Source of the DNA: Bacillus pseudomycoides
Lineage (GTDB): Bacteria > Bacillota > Bacilli > Bacillales > Bacillaceae_G
Direction of reading: 5' to 3'
Assembly (NCBI RefSeq): GCF_022811845.1
Contig: NZ_CP064266.1
Coordinates: 5,062,467 to 5,126,466, forward strand
Length of the DNA: 64,000 nucleotides
Part shown: one piece after another, positions 16,423-26,656 of the stretch
How the letters are laid out: the number at the start of each line of letters is the position of its first letter
How positions within the stretch are numbered: the stretch's first letter is position 1
The notes under the pieces: model-generated
What the model saw: the letters and a program-made list of their open reading frames with translations, nothing else
Told to the model about the DNA's origin: nothing
Database searches by the model: none
Program-made: the position numbers and the translations under genes

Positions 16423-16761
16423 TTAAACCCACACAATCGTCATAAAAGCTAAAATTGTTAGTAATCCTATTAATAATCCCGAATATAGGAAGAAAGTTGC
16501 CGCTTCATGCCCCTTATGACTCATATGCATGAAATAGTACAATTGAAATATTACTTGCACAACAGCTAACAGTAAAATAAATGGTACTGAGAAAAGAGGA
16601 CTAAATGTTTTCGGATAAGCGACTGCTACAAAAGCTACAATCGTTAAGAAAATCATTAGACCAAATGTAATCACTTGATGTCTCATTTCCTCTGCACTTT
16701 TTTTTCTACGATAAACAAGATCTACTTTTGAGTTACTTGTGTTTGTTTGCTTTATCGCCAT
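16423..16761 (-). CDS. ctaF: Cytochrome c oxidase subunit IVB (CtaF)
   Basis: 112 residues with three membrane helices (~30-50, 55-77, 88-110), the size and layout of subunit IV of caa3 oxidase. Ends shortly before an internal terminator. It starts 3 bp after the ctaE stop, part of the ctaC-D-E-F run. Confidence 0.92.
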   Translation of the reverse strand: MAIKQTNTSNSKVDLVYRRKKSAEEMRHQVITFGLMIFLTIVAFVAVAYPKTFSPLFSVPFILLLAVVQVIFQLYYFMHMSHKGHEAATFFLYSGLLIGLLTILAFMTIVWV

Positions 16762-16764
16762 TGT

Positions 16765-17388
16765 TTATCCCACCATTCCCATCAAATATACTACAGTGAA
16801 AATAAACACCCAAACTACATCAATAAAGTGCCAGTAAATAGATGCGACGTAAAACTTTGGAGCATTATATAAATTCAGCCCTCTCTTCGCATTCCGAAAA
16901 ACTAATGTTAAGATCCATAACAATCCAAACAATACGTGTAATCCATGAGTTCCAACAAGCGCGTAAAACGCTGAACCAAACGCACTACTTCTCATCGTAT
17001 GTTTGAATTCGTGTGTATAATGATAAAATTCATAAATCTCAAATCCTAAAAATCCTAATCCTAATAGTACCGTAACAATTAACCAAAGCTGCATTTGCTT
17101 AAAGTTAAAGTTCTTCATATGGTACATCGCATATACGCTTGTTAAACTACTTGTTAACAAAAGCATCGTCATAATAAAGACAAGTGGCATTTGGAACATT
17201 TCTTGAGAAGTGGGGCCGCCGTTTGTAGAATTTTTCAACGCTAAATATGTGCCAAATAAGGAAGCGAATAACACAGTTTCGCCTCCAAGAAATAGCCAAA
17301 ATCCAACAAACTTATTTTTCCCCTCAAGGGTTGCTTTTTCAGGCTCTGCTGGAAATGTTTCATTTGTTAATTTTTCCTCTACATGCAT
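16765..17388 (-). CDS. ctaE: Cytochrome c oxidase subunit III (CtaE)
   Basis: 207 residues, about five membrane helices, with the subunit III signatures GFWLFLGGETVLFASLFGTYLAL near the N-terminus (acidic residue in the membrane) and VGTHGLHVLFGLLW, IYWHFIDVVWVFIF at the end. Its ATG overlaps the ctaD stop region, so it is translationally coupled. Confidence 0.95.
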   Translation of the reverse strand: MHVEEKLTNETFPAEPEKATLEGKNKFVGFWLFLGGETVLFASLFGTYLALKNSTNGGPTSQEMFQMPLVFIMTMLLLTSSLTSVYAMYHMKNFNFKQMQLWLIVTVLLGLGFLGFEIYEFYHYTHEFKHTMRSSAFGSAFYALVGTHGLHVLFGLLWILTLVFRNAKRGLNLYNAPKFYVASIYWHFIDVVWVFIFTVVYLMGMVG

Positions 17389-19250
17389 TACGCTGTGCCC
17401 CCCTTATCATCCAAATCTTCTTTATGAATATGATAACCATGATCATCAATTACTGAACGTAAGAACATTGCACCAAACGTAATGATAAGCCCGATAATTG
17501 CAACCAAGAGCCAGAACTTATCTTTTCCACCTTGCATATACATTGCACCAAATGCCGCTATAAATAATCCTAGCGATATAACAAATGGTGAAAATGAAGA
17601 GTTCGGCATATGAATGTCACTAACAGGCTCTGCTGGTGTCATTTCTTTATTCCCTTCACGTTTCTCAATCCAAAACGGATCCAGGCCTCGAACGAATGGT
17701 AATTGCTTAAAGTTATATTCTGGTGTTGGGGCTGGCATTGTCCATTCTAAAGTACGACCATCCCACGGATCCCGTCCCGCTTTTTCTTTAGACAACGATG
17801 TTTTCACAACATTGAATAAAAGAACAATCGTTCCAAGTCCCATAAATACAGCACCAATTGAACTAATTAAGTTCCCCGTCTCTAATCCTTGTCCTGGTAA
17901 ATACGTAAAGTAACGTCGTGGCATACCAATTAAACCAAGGAAATGTTGGATAAAGAATGTTAAATGGAAGCCGATAAAGAACAACCAAAATGTAATTTTC
18001 CCTAGTGTTTCATTTAATACTCTGTTAAACATAAGCGGCCAATAATAATGTGCACCGGCTAATAATCCAAATACAACCCCACCAACGATTACGTAGTGGA
18101 AATGTGCCACAACGAAATAGTTATCATGGAATTGATAGTCAGCAGGAGCTGAAGCAAGCATAACCCCTGTTACTCCTCCCATTACGAATGATGGGATAAA
18201 TGCAACAGCCCACATCATTGGAGTTGTAAACCGAATACTTCCACCCCACATTGTAAAGAGCCAGTTAAATATTTTAATACCCGTTGGGACTGCAATTGCC
18301 ATTGTTGCAACTGAAAAAATAGCATTTGCAACAGGACCAAGGCCAACTGTGAACATGTGATGCGCCCATACCATAAATCCTAAAAATCCAATCAACACTG
18401 TTGCAAATACCATAGATGAGTAACCAAATAGTCGTTTTTTAGAGAATGTAGCGAAAATTTCTGAGAATATTCCGAAAGCTGGGAGTATAAGAATGTACAC
18501 TTCTGGGTGACCAAAGATCCAGAATAAATGCTCCCATATAATCGTATTACCACCTAAAGCCGGGTTAAAGAAACTTGTACCAAATAGGCGATCTAACATA
18601 AGTAGTGCCAATCCGACTGTTAATGGTGGAAAGGCAAATAATATAAGTGAAGACGTTACAAATGTTGTCCATGTAAACATCGGCATACGCATATATGTCA
18701 TTCCAGGTGCACGCATATTAATAATTGTGACAAGGAAGTTAATACCACCAATCAGTGTACCTATACCCGATATTTGTAATCCTAGTACATAAAAGTCAAC
18801 ACCATGTCCTTTAGAAGCAAGAGATAACGATGCATAAGATGTCCATCCTGCATCAGGTGCTCCTCCCAAAAACCAACTTAAGTTTAAAAATACTCCACCA
18901 AAGAAAAATAACCAAAATCCAAGTGAATTTAAAAATGGAAACGCCACATCGCGTGCCCCAATTTGAAGTGGCACAGCAGCGTTCATAAATGCAAACACGA
19001 GCGGCATAGCTGCGAGGAAAATCATTGTTGTACCGTGCATTGTTAATACTTGATTATAAGCATCCCCAACAAGAAAAGCATTGTTCGGAATGGCTAATTG
19101 AAGACGGATAAATAATGCTTCTATTCCGCCAATGATAAAAAATAATCCACCTGCAATTAAATAGAGAATGGCAATCTTTTTATGGTCTACTGTCGTCAAA
19201 TAATCCCATATAACAGCACCCATCCCCTGTTTCTTTGCTACAGAACTCAC
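17388..19250 (-). CDS. ctaD: Cytochrome c oxidase subunit I (CtaD)
   Basis: 620-residue heme-copper oxidase subunit I of the caa3 oxidase. Heme and copper ligands are visible: MHGTTMIF (heme a His), WIFGHPEVYILILPAFG (CuB His and the cross-linked Tyr), WAHHMFTVG (two CuB His) and HFHYVIVGG (heme a3 and heme a His). Twelve or more membrane helices plus a C-terminal extension with two extra helices, as in other Bacillus CtaD. Located in the cytoplasmic membrane, reducing oxygen and pumping protons. Confidence 0.97.
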   Translation of the reverse strand: MSSVAKKQGMGAVIWDYLTTVDHKKIAILYLIAGGLFFIIGGIEALFIRLQLAIPNNAFLVGDAYNQVLTMHGTTMIFLAAMPLVFAFMNAAVPLQIGARDVAFPFLNSLGFWLFFFGGVFLNLSWFLGGAPDAGWTSYASLSLASKGHGVDFYVLGLQISGIGTLIGGINFLVTIINMRAPGMTYMRMPMFTWTTFVTSSLILFAFPPLTVGLALLMLDRLFGTSFFNPALGGNTIIWEHLFWIFGHPEVYILILPAFGIFSEIFATFSKKRLFGYSSMVFATVLIGFLGFMVWAHHMFTVGLGPVANAIFSVATMAIAVPTGIKIFNWLFTMWGGSIRFTTPMMWAVAFIPSFVMGGVTGVMLASAPADYQFHDNYFVVAHFHYVIVGGVVFGLLAGAHYYWPLMFNRVLNETLGKITFWLFFIGFHLTFFIQHFLGLIGMPRRYFTYLPGQGLETGNLISSIGAVFMGLGTIVLLFNVVKTSLSKEKAGRDPWDGRTLEWTMPAPTPEYNFKQLPFVRGLDPFWIEKREGNKEMTPAEPVSDIHMPNSSFSPFVISLGLFIAAFGAMYMQGGKDKFWLLVAIIGLIITFGAMFLRSVIDDHGYHIHKEDLDDKGGTA

Positions 19251-19283
19251 GTTTTCAACCTCCCCTTCGCAAATAATCCCTCT

Positions 19284-20333
19284 TTACTTCTCAACCTTTA
19301 ACGTTTTCAAATAGGCATTTAATGCCTCTACTTCGTCGTCCGTTAAGTTGCCATATTTACCAGTCATTTTATTTCCTGGCTTCATATTTTCAGGATCCTT
19401 TAGCCATTTTTTTAGGTTTTCTTCATTATTTTCAGCAATGCCGGCAACCATATCGCGATCAGCAAAATTTGCTAGGTTTGGTGCGATACGTGCAGAAGGT
19501 GGTCTACTATCATTTGATCCAGTTGCATGACAACCGATACAGCTTTTGTTGAATATTTCTTTACCTTCTTGTTCTTTTGTAGAGGCTACTTCCTTCTTAC
19601 CATCGAGTTTCTTCATATCTGCAATCCAAGCTTTGTACTCGCTTTCATCAACAGCTTTTACTTTAAATTGCATTAAAGAATGTGATGGGCCACAAAATTC
19701 TGTACAAAAACCATTATAAGTGCCTGATTTATCTGCCTGTAACCACATTTTGTTGACATTATCTGTATTCGTATCCATTTTTCCAGCTAAAGATGGAACC
19801 CAAAATGAATGTTTAATATCAGCACCTTTCAGATTCAAATACACTTTTTTACCTGTGGGGATAACTAAGTCTTGCGAAGTTACTATCTTTTCTGATTTAT
19901 AAGAAAATTCCCACCAATAAAGATTCGCTGTTACATCAACAACGATTGTATCTTTATCAATATTCTTTTTCTCCATCGCACTTACGTCAGCAAGTTTGAA
20001 TGTATATGTAACAGTCGGAACAGCCAATATTAGCAAAAGAATAATCGGAATGACTGTCCATATAATTTCTAGTTTGTGATTTCCTTCAACCTGCTTTGGG
20101 ATATAATCCTCTTGACCCTTCTTTTGTCGGAAACGCACAATTACATATAAGAAAATAATAGTAACTACAAGTACAACGCCTACCATAATCGCACTTGCTA
20201 ACAAGAGTAAATCATATTGCATTTTTGCTACTTCACCTTGCGGAATTAAAGTAGATTGAAAGGCTTTACCGCATCCCCCTAACAGTAAAGCCAGCAGTGA
20301 AACGAATGAAAGCAGTCGCCACTGTTTCTTCAT
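19284..20333 (-). CDS. ctaC: Cytochrome c oxidase subunit II with fused cytochrome c domain (CtaC)
   Basis: 349 residues. A lipoprotein signal ends in LLGGCG, so the mature N-terminal Cys is lipidated. Two membrane helices follow, then a cupredoxin domain with the CuA set CTEFCGPSHSLM (~215-226) and a C-terminal cytochrome c domain with CIGCH (heme c) and a distal Met in KPGNKMTG. That fusion defines the caa3 type. Start at 20333 has GGGGG 8 nt upstream. Confidence 0.96.
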   Translation of the reverse strand: MKKQWRLLSFVSLLALLLGGCGKAFQSTLIPQGEVAKMQYDLLLLASAIMVGVVLVVTIIFLYVIVRFRQKKGQEDYIPKQVEGNHKLEIIWTVIPIILLLILAVPTVTYTFKLADVSAMEKKNIDKDTIVVDVTANLYWWEFSYKSEKIVTSQDLVIPTGKKVYLNLKGADIKHSFWVPSLAGKMDTNTDNVNKMWLQADKSGTYNGFCTEFCGPSHSLMQFKVKAVDESEYKAWIADMKKLDGKKEVASTKEQEGKEIFNKSCIGCHATGSNDSRPPSARIAPNLANFADRDMVAGIAENNEENLKKWLKDPENMKPGNKMTGKYGNLTDDEVEALNAYLKTLKVEK

Positions 20334-20429
20334 ACAAACAACCCCCACTTTCTTTGTGAATTAGATTGTACTTTATTTATAGTAAGTAAAGTAAATCTCA
20401 ACGTAAAGAAATCCCCTCATGTCGTTGTC

Positions 20430-21353
20430 TTAGAAGAATGTAACTACAATCATTGACACAAATAAGATTGTCAAGTAATTCAAGGAGTAGACAAACATTT
20501 GTACGGACCATTTTATGTCATCCTTCTTACGGAATCCATAGAATCCTAATAAGATCCATCCAATGTTAAGCAATGTTGCAATTACCATGAATGTTACTCC
20601 CAGTCCACTCATATAAAATGGTAGTGGTAATAAACATACTGTCCAAATCATGATTTGACGTTTTGTAATATCAAATCCATGTACAACAGGAAGCATTGGA
20701 ATACCTGCATTTCGATATTCATCAACACGTTTCATCGCTAATGCGAGGAAATGTGGGATTTGCCAAATAAACATAATTAAAAATAGCATCCAAGCAATCG
20801 GATGATCTAAACTAGGATCAATTGCTGCCCAGCCAATTAAAGGTGGAACTGCTCCAGATACACTACCTACTACTGTATTTAGTGTATATGCTCGTTTTGT
20901 CCATAGTGAATATAAAACAACATATGTGAAAGCACCGATAAAACCTATAATTGCTGCCATTGGTGTTGTAAATAATAAGAATACAAAACCAAGAAGCAAT
21001 AAAGTAATACCTAATGTTAACGCAAACCCTGGTTTATATTTTCCTGTTACTGTCGGACGATTTTTTGTCCGTTCCATTAAGTGATCGATATCCCGATCAA
21101 TATAGTTATTCAAGCTACATGATCCTGCCATAATTAAAGCCGAGCCGACAATTGTAAAAAACATTTTATCCAAATGGTTCACAGCATTTAATCCATTAAA
21201 GTGTAAAGCTAACCATAACCCTGTAAACACCGTAAGTGTATTCGAGTTTACAATCCCCATCTTAACGAGCGCTAATAAATCTTGTACACGTGTTGTTTCC
21301 GGCACATTTGTTATAGCTGACTCATCATGCAGCTCACTTGTTGCATGGTTCAT
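20430..21353 (-). CDS. ctaB: Protoheme IX farnesyltransferase (heme O synthase)
   Basis: 307-residue UbiA-family prenyltransferase that turns heme B into heme O using farnesyl diphosphate. First Asp-rich motif NNYIDRDIDHLMERTKNRPT (~85-104), nine membrane helices, and a second conserved region in YRNAGIPMLPVVHG. Start could be either of two consecutive ATG (21356 or 21353); GGGGG precedes both. Heme A is needed for CtaD, so it belongs functionally with ctaA and ctaC-F. Confidence 0.95.
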   Translation of the reverse strand: MNHATSELHDESAITNVPETTRVQDLLALVKMGIVNSNTLTVFTGLWLALHFNGLNAVNHLDKMFFTIVGSALIMAGSCSLNNYIDRDIDHLMERTKNRPTVTGKYKPGFALTLGITLLLLGFVFLLFTTPMAAIIGFIGAFTYVVLYSLWTKRAYTLNTVVGSVSGAVPPLIGWAAIDPSLDHPIAWMLFLIMFIWQIPHFLALAMKRVDEYRNAGIPMLPVVHGFDITKRQIMIWTVCLLPLPFYMSGLGVTFMVIATLLNIGWILLGFYGFRKKDDIKWSVQMFVYSLNYLTILFVSMIVVTFF

Positions 21354-21852
21354 CATTTCAACCCCCTCTTAAAACTTTCATCCTTCTTTCGCGTCTTTAC
21401 TTTACAAAAGTAGTACGCTTCTATATAGCAATATTATTACAGTAGAAATGTTGTTTTCCCACTCTACTACTAATCTACGCTCATACTCGAATATATTAAA
21501 TCATATTTCCCGAACAATTTGTGAAGAAAACATGAACTTTTTGTGTCGAACAACAAAAAAGTTTCTCCTATTACTCCCTATCATAACATGAGATTATCTT
21601 CTATAATAAACTATTTTGTCATATTTGGCATGCATTCTCCCTATTTCTTTTTATAATAGAAGTATTTCCCCCTAAAATAGGTGTTTTTTATACCATTTTT
21701 TTGTTTTTATGCAAGGACTTTATCAACCCTCCCATTCCTTTGCTATTTTATTATTTTTTATATATCATAGGACTGTAGCGCGTTTTGTTCTATAAAATTG
21801 ATGAAATGAAAATATTTCGCAATAACTTCATAACAGAAAGATGGTGAAAAGA
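21354..21852. promoter_or_regulatory. Divergent ctaB-ctaA control region with ResD-like sites
   Basis: About 500 bp without a gene. TTTGTGAAG at 21518-21526 and TTTGTGTCG at 21540-21548, 22 bp apart on the same face, resemble the ResD site TTTGTGAAT. In B. subtilis ResD activates ctaA and the ctaB operon. Nothing else recognisable; the rest is AT-rich. Confidence 0.4.
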
Positions 21853-22800
21853 TTGCAACGTTTTATTAAATGGTTAGCAGTCATTACAAGTCTCGACCTA
21901 TTATTTGTTTTATTAGGAGGGGCATTAGTTACAAAAACAGGTTCAGGACAAGGTTGCGGTAAATCATGGCCACTTTGTAATGGTGAATTCGTTCCTTCAA
22001 ATTTGTCAATGGAAACGATTATTGAGCTAAGTCATCGTTTGACATCAGGATCTGCAGGGATTCTCGTTACACTTCTTTGTATATTATCATGGAAATATTA
22101 TAAGCATGTACGTGAAACAAAAACGCTCGCTATTTTATCTTTCGTATTTCTAGTTGCACAGGCATTAATGGGAGCAGCCGCAGTTGTATGGGGACAAGTA
22201 CCTGCTGTACTTGCTATTCATTTTGGTATCTCCTTAATTTCATTTGCTTCTGTTATTTTACTAGCATGTCTTATTTTTGAGATTGACAAAAAATTCGATG
22301 CACGATCCCTCATTATGGACAAAAAAATGAAATTTCATATTTATGGTGTAACAATTTACAGCTATATTGTTGTCTATACAGGGGCATTAGTACGTCATGA
22401 ACGTGCTAGTTTAGCTTGTCCAGACTTCCCACTTTGCAGTAAAAGTAGACCATGGCCTACTCAATTACATGAATGGGTTCAAATGGGACATAGGGTTGCC
22501 GCAATATTAATATTCGCTTGGATCCTATACGCGATGATTCTTGCTATTCGCCACTATAAACAGCAGCGAGTTATATATTGGGGATGGATTATTTCGTTTA
22601 TTCTTGTTACACTTCAAGCAATTGTTGGTATTTTAGTCGTTTATACCAATGCAAGTTTATCAATGGCATTGTTGCATTCGCTCTTTATTTCTTGCCTCTT
22701 TGCTGTACTATGCTATTTAGTTATGTTAGGCACACGAAGCACAGCAAACGAAAAAAAGGCACAACAATCAACTACAACGCAAAATAAACAATCTTTTTAA
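21853..22800 (+). CDS. ctaA: Heme A synthase
   Basis: Oxidises the C8 methyl of heme O to a formyl group to make heme A. 315 residues from the TTG at 21853; eight membrane helices in two four-helix halves. Each half has a cysteine pair in an outer loop (CGKSWPLC and CPDFPLC) and heme-binding histidines (ELSHRLTSG, MGHRVAA, ALLHSLF). I prefer the TTG because GGTG lies 6 nt upstream and it gives the family's usual N-terminus (QRFIKWLA); ATG at 21841 is possible. Divergent from ctaB. Confidence 0.94.
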   Translation: MQRFIKWLAVITSLDLLFVLLGGALVTKTGSGQGCGKSWPLCNGEFVPSNLSMETIIELSHRLTSGSAGILVTLLCILSWKYYKHVRETKTLAILSFVFLVAQALMGAAAVVWGQVPAVLAIHFGISLISFASVILLACLIFEIDKKFDARSLIMDKKMKFHIYGVTIYSYIVVYTGALVRHERASLACPDFPLCSKSRPWPTQLHEWVQMGHRVAAILIFAWILYAMILAIRHYKQQRVIYWGWIISFILVTLQAIVGILVVYTNASLSMALLHSLFISCLFAVLCYLVMLGTRSTANEKKAQQSTTTQNKQSF

Positions 22801-22835
22801 TAACTTGCTACTATGGAAAATTATTATTTTTATAT

Positions 22836-22873
22836 AAAGAAAAGAGCTACTTTCAAGTAGCTCTTTTCTTTAT
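22836..22873. terminator. Two-way terminator between ctaA and pycA
   Basis: Long stem AAAGAAAAGAGCTACTT / AAGTAGCTCTTTTCTTT with a 3-4 nt loop. Confidence 0.88.
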
Positions 22874-22878
22874 TATTA

Positions 22879-25800
22879 TTATTGTTCTAATTCAATCAGT
22901 AAATCTCCTGTTTGAATCGCATCGCCATCTTTTACATATACTTTCTTTACTTTCCCATTGAATGGCGCCTGAACCGTTGTTTCCATTTTCATCGCTTCTG
23001 TAATTGCCATGGAATCACCCTTTTTCACTTCATCACCTTCGTTTACAACGACTTTAATGACTGTCCCTGGCATTGTTGCACTAATATGATTTGGATTTTC
23101 ACGATTTCCTTTCACACGTTGCGCAACTGTTGCTTTAATACTTTCATCTTTCACAACAATTTCACGTGGTTGTCCGTTAAATTCAAAGTAAAGCACACGC
23201 GTTCCATCTGGTTGTGGTTCACCAATTGACACTAATTTAACAATTAATGTTTTACCACGTTCAATTTCCACACCGATTTCTTCACCCAGTCTCATACCAT
23301 AGAAGAACGTTGGTGTATCAAGTACAGATACATTTCCATAAAGTCCAGTTACCTTTTGATAATCCATAAATACTTTTGGATATAGTGCATATGCAACAAC
23401 ATCAAAAATAGTTACTTCACGTCCAAGCTTATGGAATAACTCTTCTTTCAAAGCATTAAAATCAACTGGCTCTAATAATTCTCCTGGTCTTACTGTTAAT
23501 GGCTCTTTCCCTTTTAAAATGATTTTTTGTAATTCTTTCGGGAAACCGCCGTAAGGTTGTCCTAGATCCCCAGAGAACATTTCTACAACGGAACCTGGGA
23601 AATCTAAAGCATGTCCACGTTCAAAAATATCTTGTTCTGTAAGATGATTTTGTACCATGAATAATGCCATGTCACCGACAACTTTTGATGATGGTGTTAC
23701 TTTTACAATATCACCAAACATATCATTTACACGACGATACATTACTTTTACTTCATCAAATCGGTCTCCTAAACCAACTGCTTTCGCTTGTTGTTGTAAG
23801 TTACTATATTGCCCCCCTGGCATTTCATGCATATATACTTCTGTATGAGGTGCATTCATACCACTTTCAAATGGTGCATAATATTTACGAACATCTTCCC
23901 AGTAATGTGAAAGTTTTTCTAATGAATCCACACTCACATCTGGTTGTCTTTCATTTCCACCTAGCGCATAATATAACGTATTTGCACTTGGCTGCGATGT
24001 CAGACCGGCCATTGAGCTTACAGCTACATCGACAATATCAACACCTGCTTCAATTGCTTTCGTATACGTTAAAACACCATTGCCACTTGTATCATGCGTG
24101 TGAAGGTGAATCGGAATCGATACCGTTTCTTTTAAAGCAGAAACTAAATCATAAGCCGCATTTGGTTTTAATAGTCCAGCCATATCTTTAATGCCTAGAA
24201 TATGCGCTCCTGATGCTTCCAATTCTTTCGCTAAGTTTTTATAATAATTCAAGTCATATTTACTGCGCATTGGGTCATGGATGTCCCCTGTGTAACACAT
24301 TGTTGCTTCTGCAATTTTACCACTGTCTCTTACAGCATCAATGGCAACTCTCATACCTTCCACCCAGTTCAAGCTATCAAAAATACGGAATACATCGATA
24401 CCAGCTTGTGCTGAACATTCTACAAATTTTTGAATTAAATTATCTGGATAGTTTTTATAACCAACTGCATTTGATGAACGAAGAAGCATTTGGAATAACA
24501 CATTTGGCATTCTTTCACGAAGTTCTAATAAGCGTTCCCATGGATCTTCTTTTAAGAAACGATACGCAACATCGAATGTTGCACCGCCCCACATTTCCGC
24601 TGAGAATAAATTTGGTAACATTCTAGCTGTTGGCTCAGCTATTTTGTTTAAATCTTTTGTACGAATACGTGTTGCAAGTAATGACTGGTGCGCATCACGG
24701 AATGTTGTATCCGTTAATAGCACACGTTTTTGATCTTGTACCCATTTTACTAATCCATCCGCTCCACGTTCATCTAAAATTTGTTTTGTTCCATCTTGAA
24801 TCGGTTCATAATGTTTTACATTTGGTATACGTGCATCCGGGAAAATCGGTTTTTCTTTCTTACCTACACCAGGGAAACCATTTACTGTTACTGTACCTAC
24901 GTAACTTAGCATCTTCGTTCCACGGTCTTTACGTTTTGGAAAGACGAACAGTTCAGGTGAAGCATCGATAAACGATGTATCATACTCTCCTGATAAGAAA
25001 TTTTTATGTTTTACAACATTCTCTAAGAATGGAATATTTGTTTTAATACCACGAATACGAAACTCTTTTAAGTTGCGCTCCATTTTCGCAGCCGCTTGTT
25101 CAAATGTAAGCGCCCAAGTTGTTACTTTAACAAGTAATGAATCATAGTACGGCGTAATAACTGCTCCTTGGAAGCTGTTACCTGTGTCAAGACGAACACC
25201 AAAACCACCACCAGAACGATATGCCATAATCTTCCCTGTATCAGGCATAAAGTTATTAAGCGGATCTTCTGTTGTTACACGAGATTGAATCGCATAACCA
25301 TGCACAATAACGTCTTCTTGTTTTGGTACACTCACTGTTGAACTATGTAAAGCGTGTCCATCAGCAATTAAAATTTGAGACTGTACAATATCAATTCCTG
25401 TAATCATTTCTGTAATGGTATGTTCTACTTGAACACGTGGATTTACTTCAATGAAATAAAAATCATTACCTTTTACAAGGAATTCAACTGTACCAGCATT
25501 TAAATAGTTTACGTTTTTCGTTAGTTGTACTGCTGCTTCACAAATACGATGACGAAGTTCATCTGAAAGCGATACACTTGGTGCAATCTCAACTACTTTT
25601 TGATGACGACGTTGTACAGAGCAATCACGCTCATATAAATGCACAACATTTCCTTCTTCATCTGCTAATATTTGAACTTCTATATGTTTAGGTTTTTCAA
25701 CGAATTTTTCAACATACACTTCATCATTACCAAACGCTGCTTTCGCTTCTGATTTTGCACGATCATAAGATTCTTTTAATTCATCACCGCTACGTACAAT

Positions 25801-26325
25801 ACGCATACCGCGGCCACCACCACCAAGTGATGCTTTAATAATTATCGGGTAATCATACTTCTTAGCAAATTCTTCAACTTCTTCTAGTGAATTAATAGGT
25901 CCATCGCTGCCAGGAATAACTGGAATATTCGCTAATTGCGCTTGTGCTCTTGCTTTCACTTTATCTCCAAACATATCTAAATGTTTGCTCTTTGGTCCGA
26001 TAAAGATAATCCCCTCTTCTTCACAGCGTCTAGCAAATTGGATGTTTTCTGACAAGAAACCATATCCAGGGTGAATTGCATCCACGTGATTGCTTTTCGC
26101 AATCTCAATAATACCTTCAATATCAAGGTAAGCATCGATTGGTTTTTTGCCTTCTCCCACTAAATAAGATTCATCTGCTTTATAGCGATGGTAAGAACCG
26201 CTATCCTCTTTTGAATAAATGGCAACTGTATTTAATCCAAGTTCTGAACAAGCTCGGAATACACGAATTGCAATTTCTCCACGGTTAGCTACTAAAACTT
26301 TTTGAATACGTTGCAGCTTTGTCAT
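22879..26325 (-). CDS. pycA: Pyruvate carboxylase
   Basis: 1148-residue biotin enzyme that carboxylates pyruvate to oxaloacetate, the main anaplerotic step. Order: biotin carboxylase (~1-460; ATP-grasp loop GGGGRGMRIV, EVNPRVQVEHT), carboxyltransferase (~530-800; DTTFRDAHQSLLATR, MWGGATFDVA, metal site LHTHDTSGNG), a central allosteric region, and a C-terminal biotinyl domain with AMKMET, lysine biotinylated. Length is normal. In B. subtilis acetyl-CoA activates it and DarB, also encoded in this window, stimulates it. Confidence 0.98.
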   Translation of the reverse strand: MTKLQRIQKVLVANRGEIAIRVFRACSELGLNTVAIYSKEDSGSYHRYKADESYLVGEGKKPIDAYLDIEGIIEIAKSNHVDAIHPGYGFLSENIQFARRCEEEGIIFIGPKSKHLDMFGDKVKARAQAQLANIPVIPGSDGPINSLEEVEEFAKKYDYPIIIKASLGGGGRGMRIVRSGDELKESYDRAKSEAKAAFGNDEVYVEKFVEKPKHIEVQILADEEGNVVHLYERDCSVQRRHQKVVEIAPSVSLSDELRHRICEAAVQLTKNVNYLNAGTVEFLVKGNDFYFIEVNPRVQVEHTITEMITGIDIVQSQILIADGHALHSSTVSVPKQEDVIVHGYAIQSRVTTEDPLNNFMPDTGKIMAYRSGGGFGVRLDTGNSFQGAVITPYYDSLLVKVTTWALTFEQAAAKMERNLKEFRIRGIKTNIPFLENVVKHKNFLSGEYDTSFIDASPELFVFPKRKDRGTKMLSYVGTVTVNGFPGVGKKEKPIFPDARIPNVKHYEPIQDGTKQILDERGADGLVKWVQDQKRVLLTDTTFRDAHQSLLATRIRTKDLNKIAEPTARMLPNLFSAEMWGGATFDVAYRFLKEDPWERLLELRERMPNVLFQMLLRSSNAVGYKNYPDNLIQKFVECSAQAGIDVFRIFDSLNWVEGMRVAIDAVRDSGKIAEATMCYTGDIHDPMRSKYDLNYYKNLAKELEASGAHILGIKDMAGLLKPNAAYDLVSALKETVSIPIHLHTHDTSGNGVLTYTKAIEAGVDIVDVAVSSMAGLTSQPSANTLYYALGGNERQPDVSVDSLEKLSHYWEDVRKYYAPFESGMNAPHTEVYMHEMPGGQYSNLQQQAKAVGLGDRFDEVKVMYRRVNDMFGDIVKVTPSSKVVGDMALFMVQNHLTEQDIFERGHALDFPGSVVEMFSGDLGQPYGGFPKELQKIILKGKEPLTVRPGELLEPVDFNALKEELFHKLGREVTIFDVVAYALYPKVFMDYQKVTGLYGNVSVLDTPTFFYGMRLGEEIGVEIERGKTLIVKLVSIGEPQPDGTRVLYFEFNGQPREIVVKDESIKATVAQRVKGNRENPNHISATMPGTVIKVVVNEGDEVKKGDSMAITEAMKMETTVQAPFNGKVKKVYVKDGDAIQTGDLLIELEQ

Positions 26326-26619
26326 GATTTTCCCCCTCTACTTTCCTACCACTTTAGAGATTAAATAGGTACACGCTCTAAAAGCATGAAGTTCTTCACT
26401 TTCTTTTCTAAACTATACTCGGAAAGCTTCACCTTATTTTTATACATCATACCTTATTTTTTAACAAATGATAAGTTTTCTGATCAATTTGTTTCACAAA
26501 AATAGTATAGCACAACTCTTCTTCTTCTGACAGCTTTATTGTATATCACATTCGAATAAATACGATATACTATTAACTTTTTATCGCCACAAAGTATAAC
26601 CTATTTAAAATACCATAAT
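26326..26619 (-). promoter_or_regulatory. pycA upstream region with a sigma-A promoter
   Basis: On the minus strand CTGTCA (26528-26533), 18 bp, TATACT (26504-26509) is a good sigma-A promoter, giving a leader of about 170 nt before pycA. No other gene-like frame is present. Confidence 0.5.
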
Positions 26620-26656
26620 AAAAAGGCTTTGTGCATCAAACACAAAGCCTTTTTTA
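26620..26656 (-). terminator. ftsW terminator
   Basis: AAAAAGGCTTTGTG / CACAAAGCCTTTTT stem ending in T in the leftward direction; overlaps the ftsW stop. Confidence 0.85.

Noticed and set aside
22912..24971. Several plus-strand frames of 60-175 codons inside pycA
   Set aside because: They lie wholly opposite a clear, conserved gene and have compositions typical of antisense reading of coding DNA.
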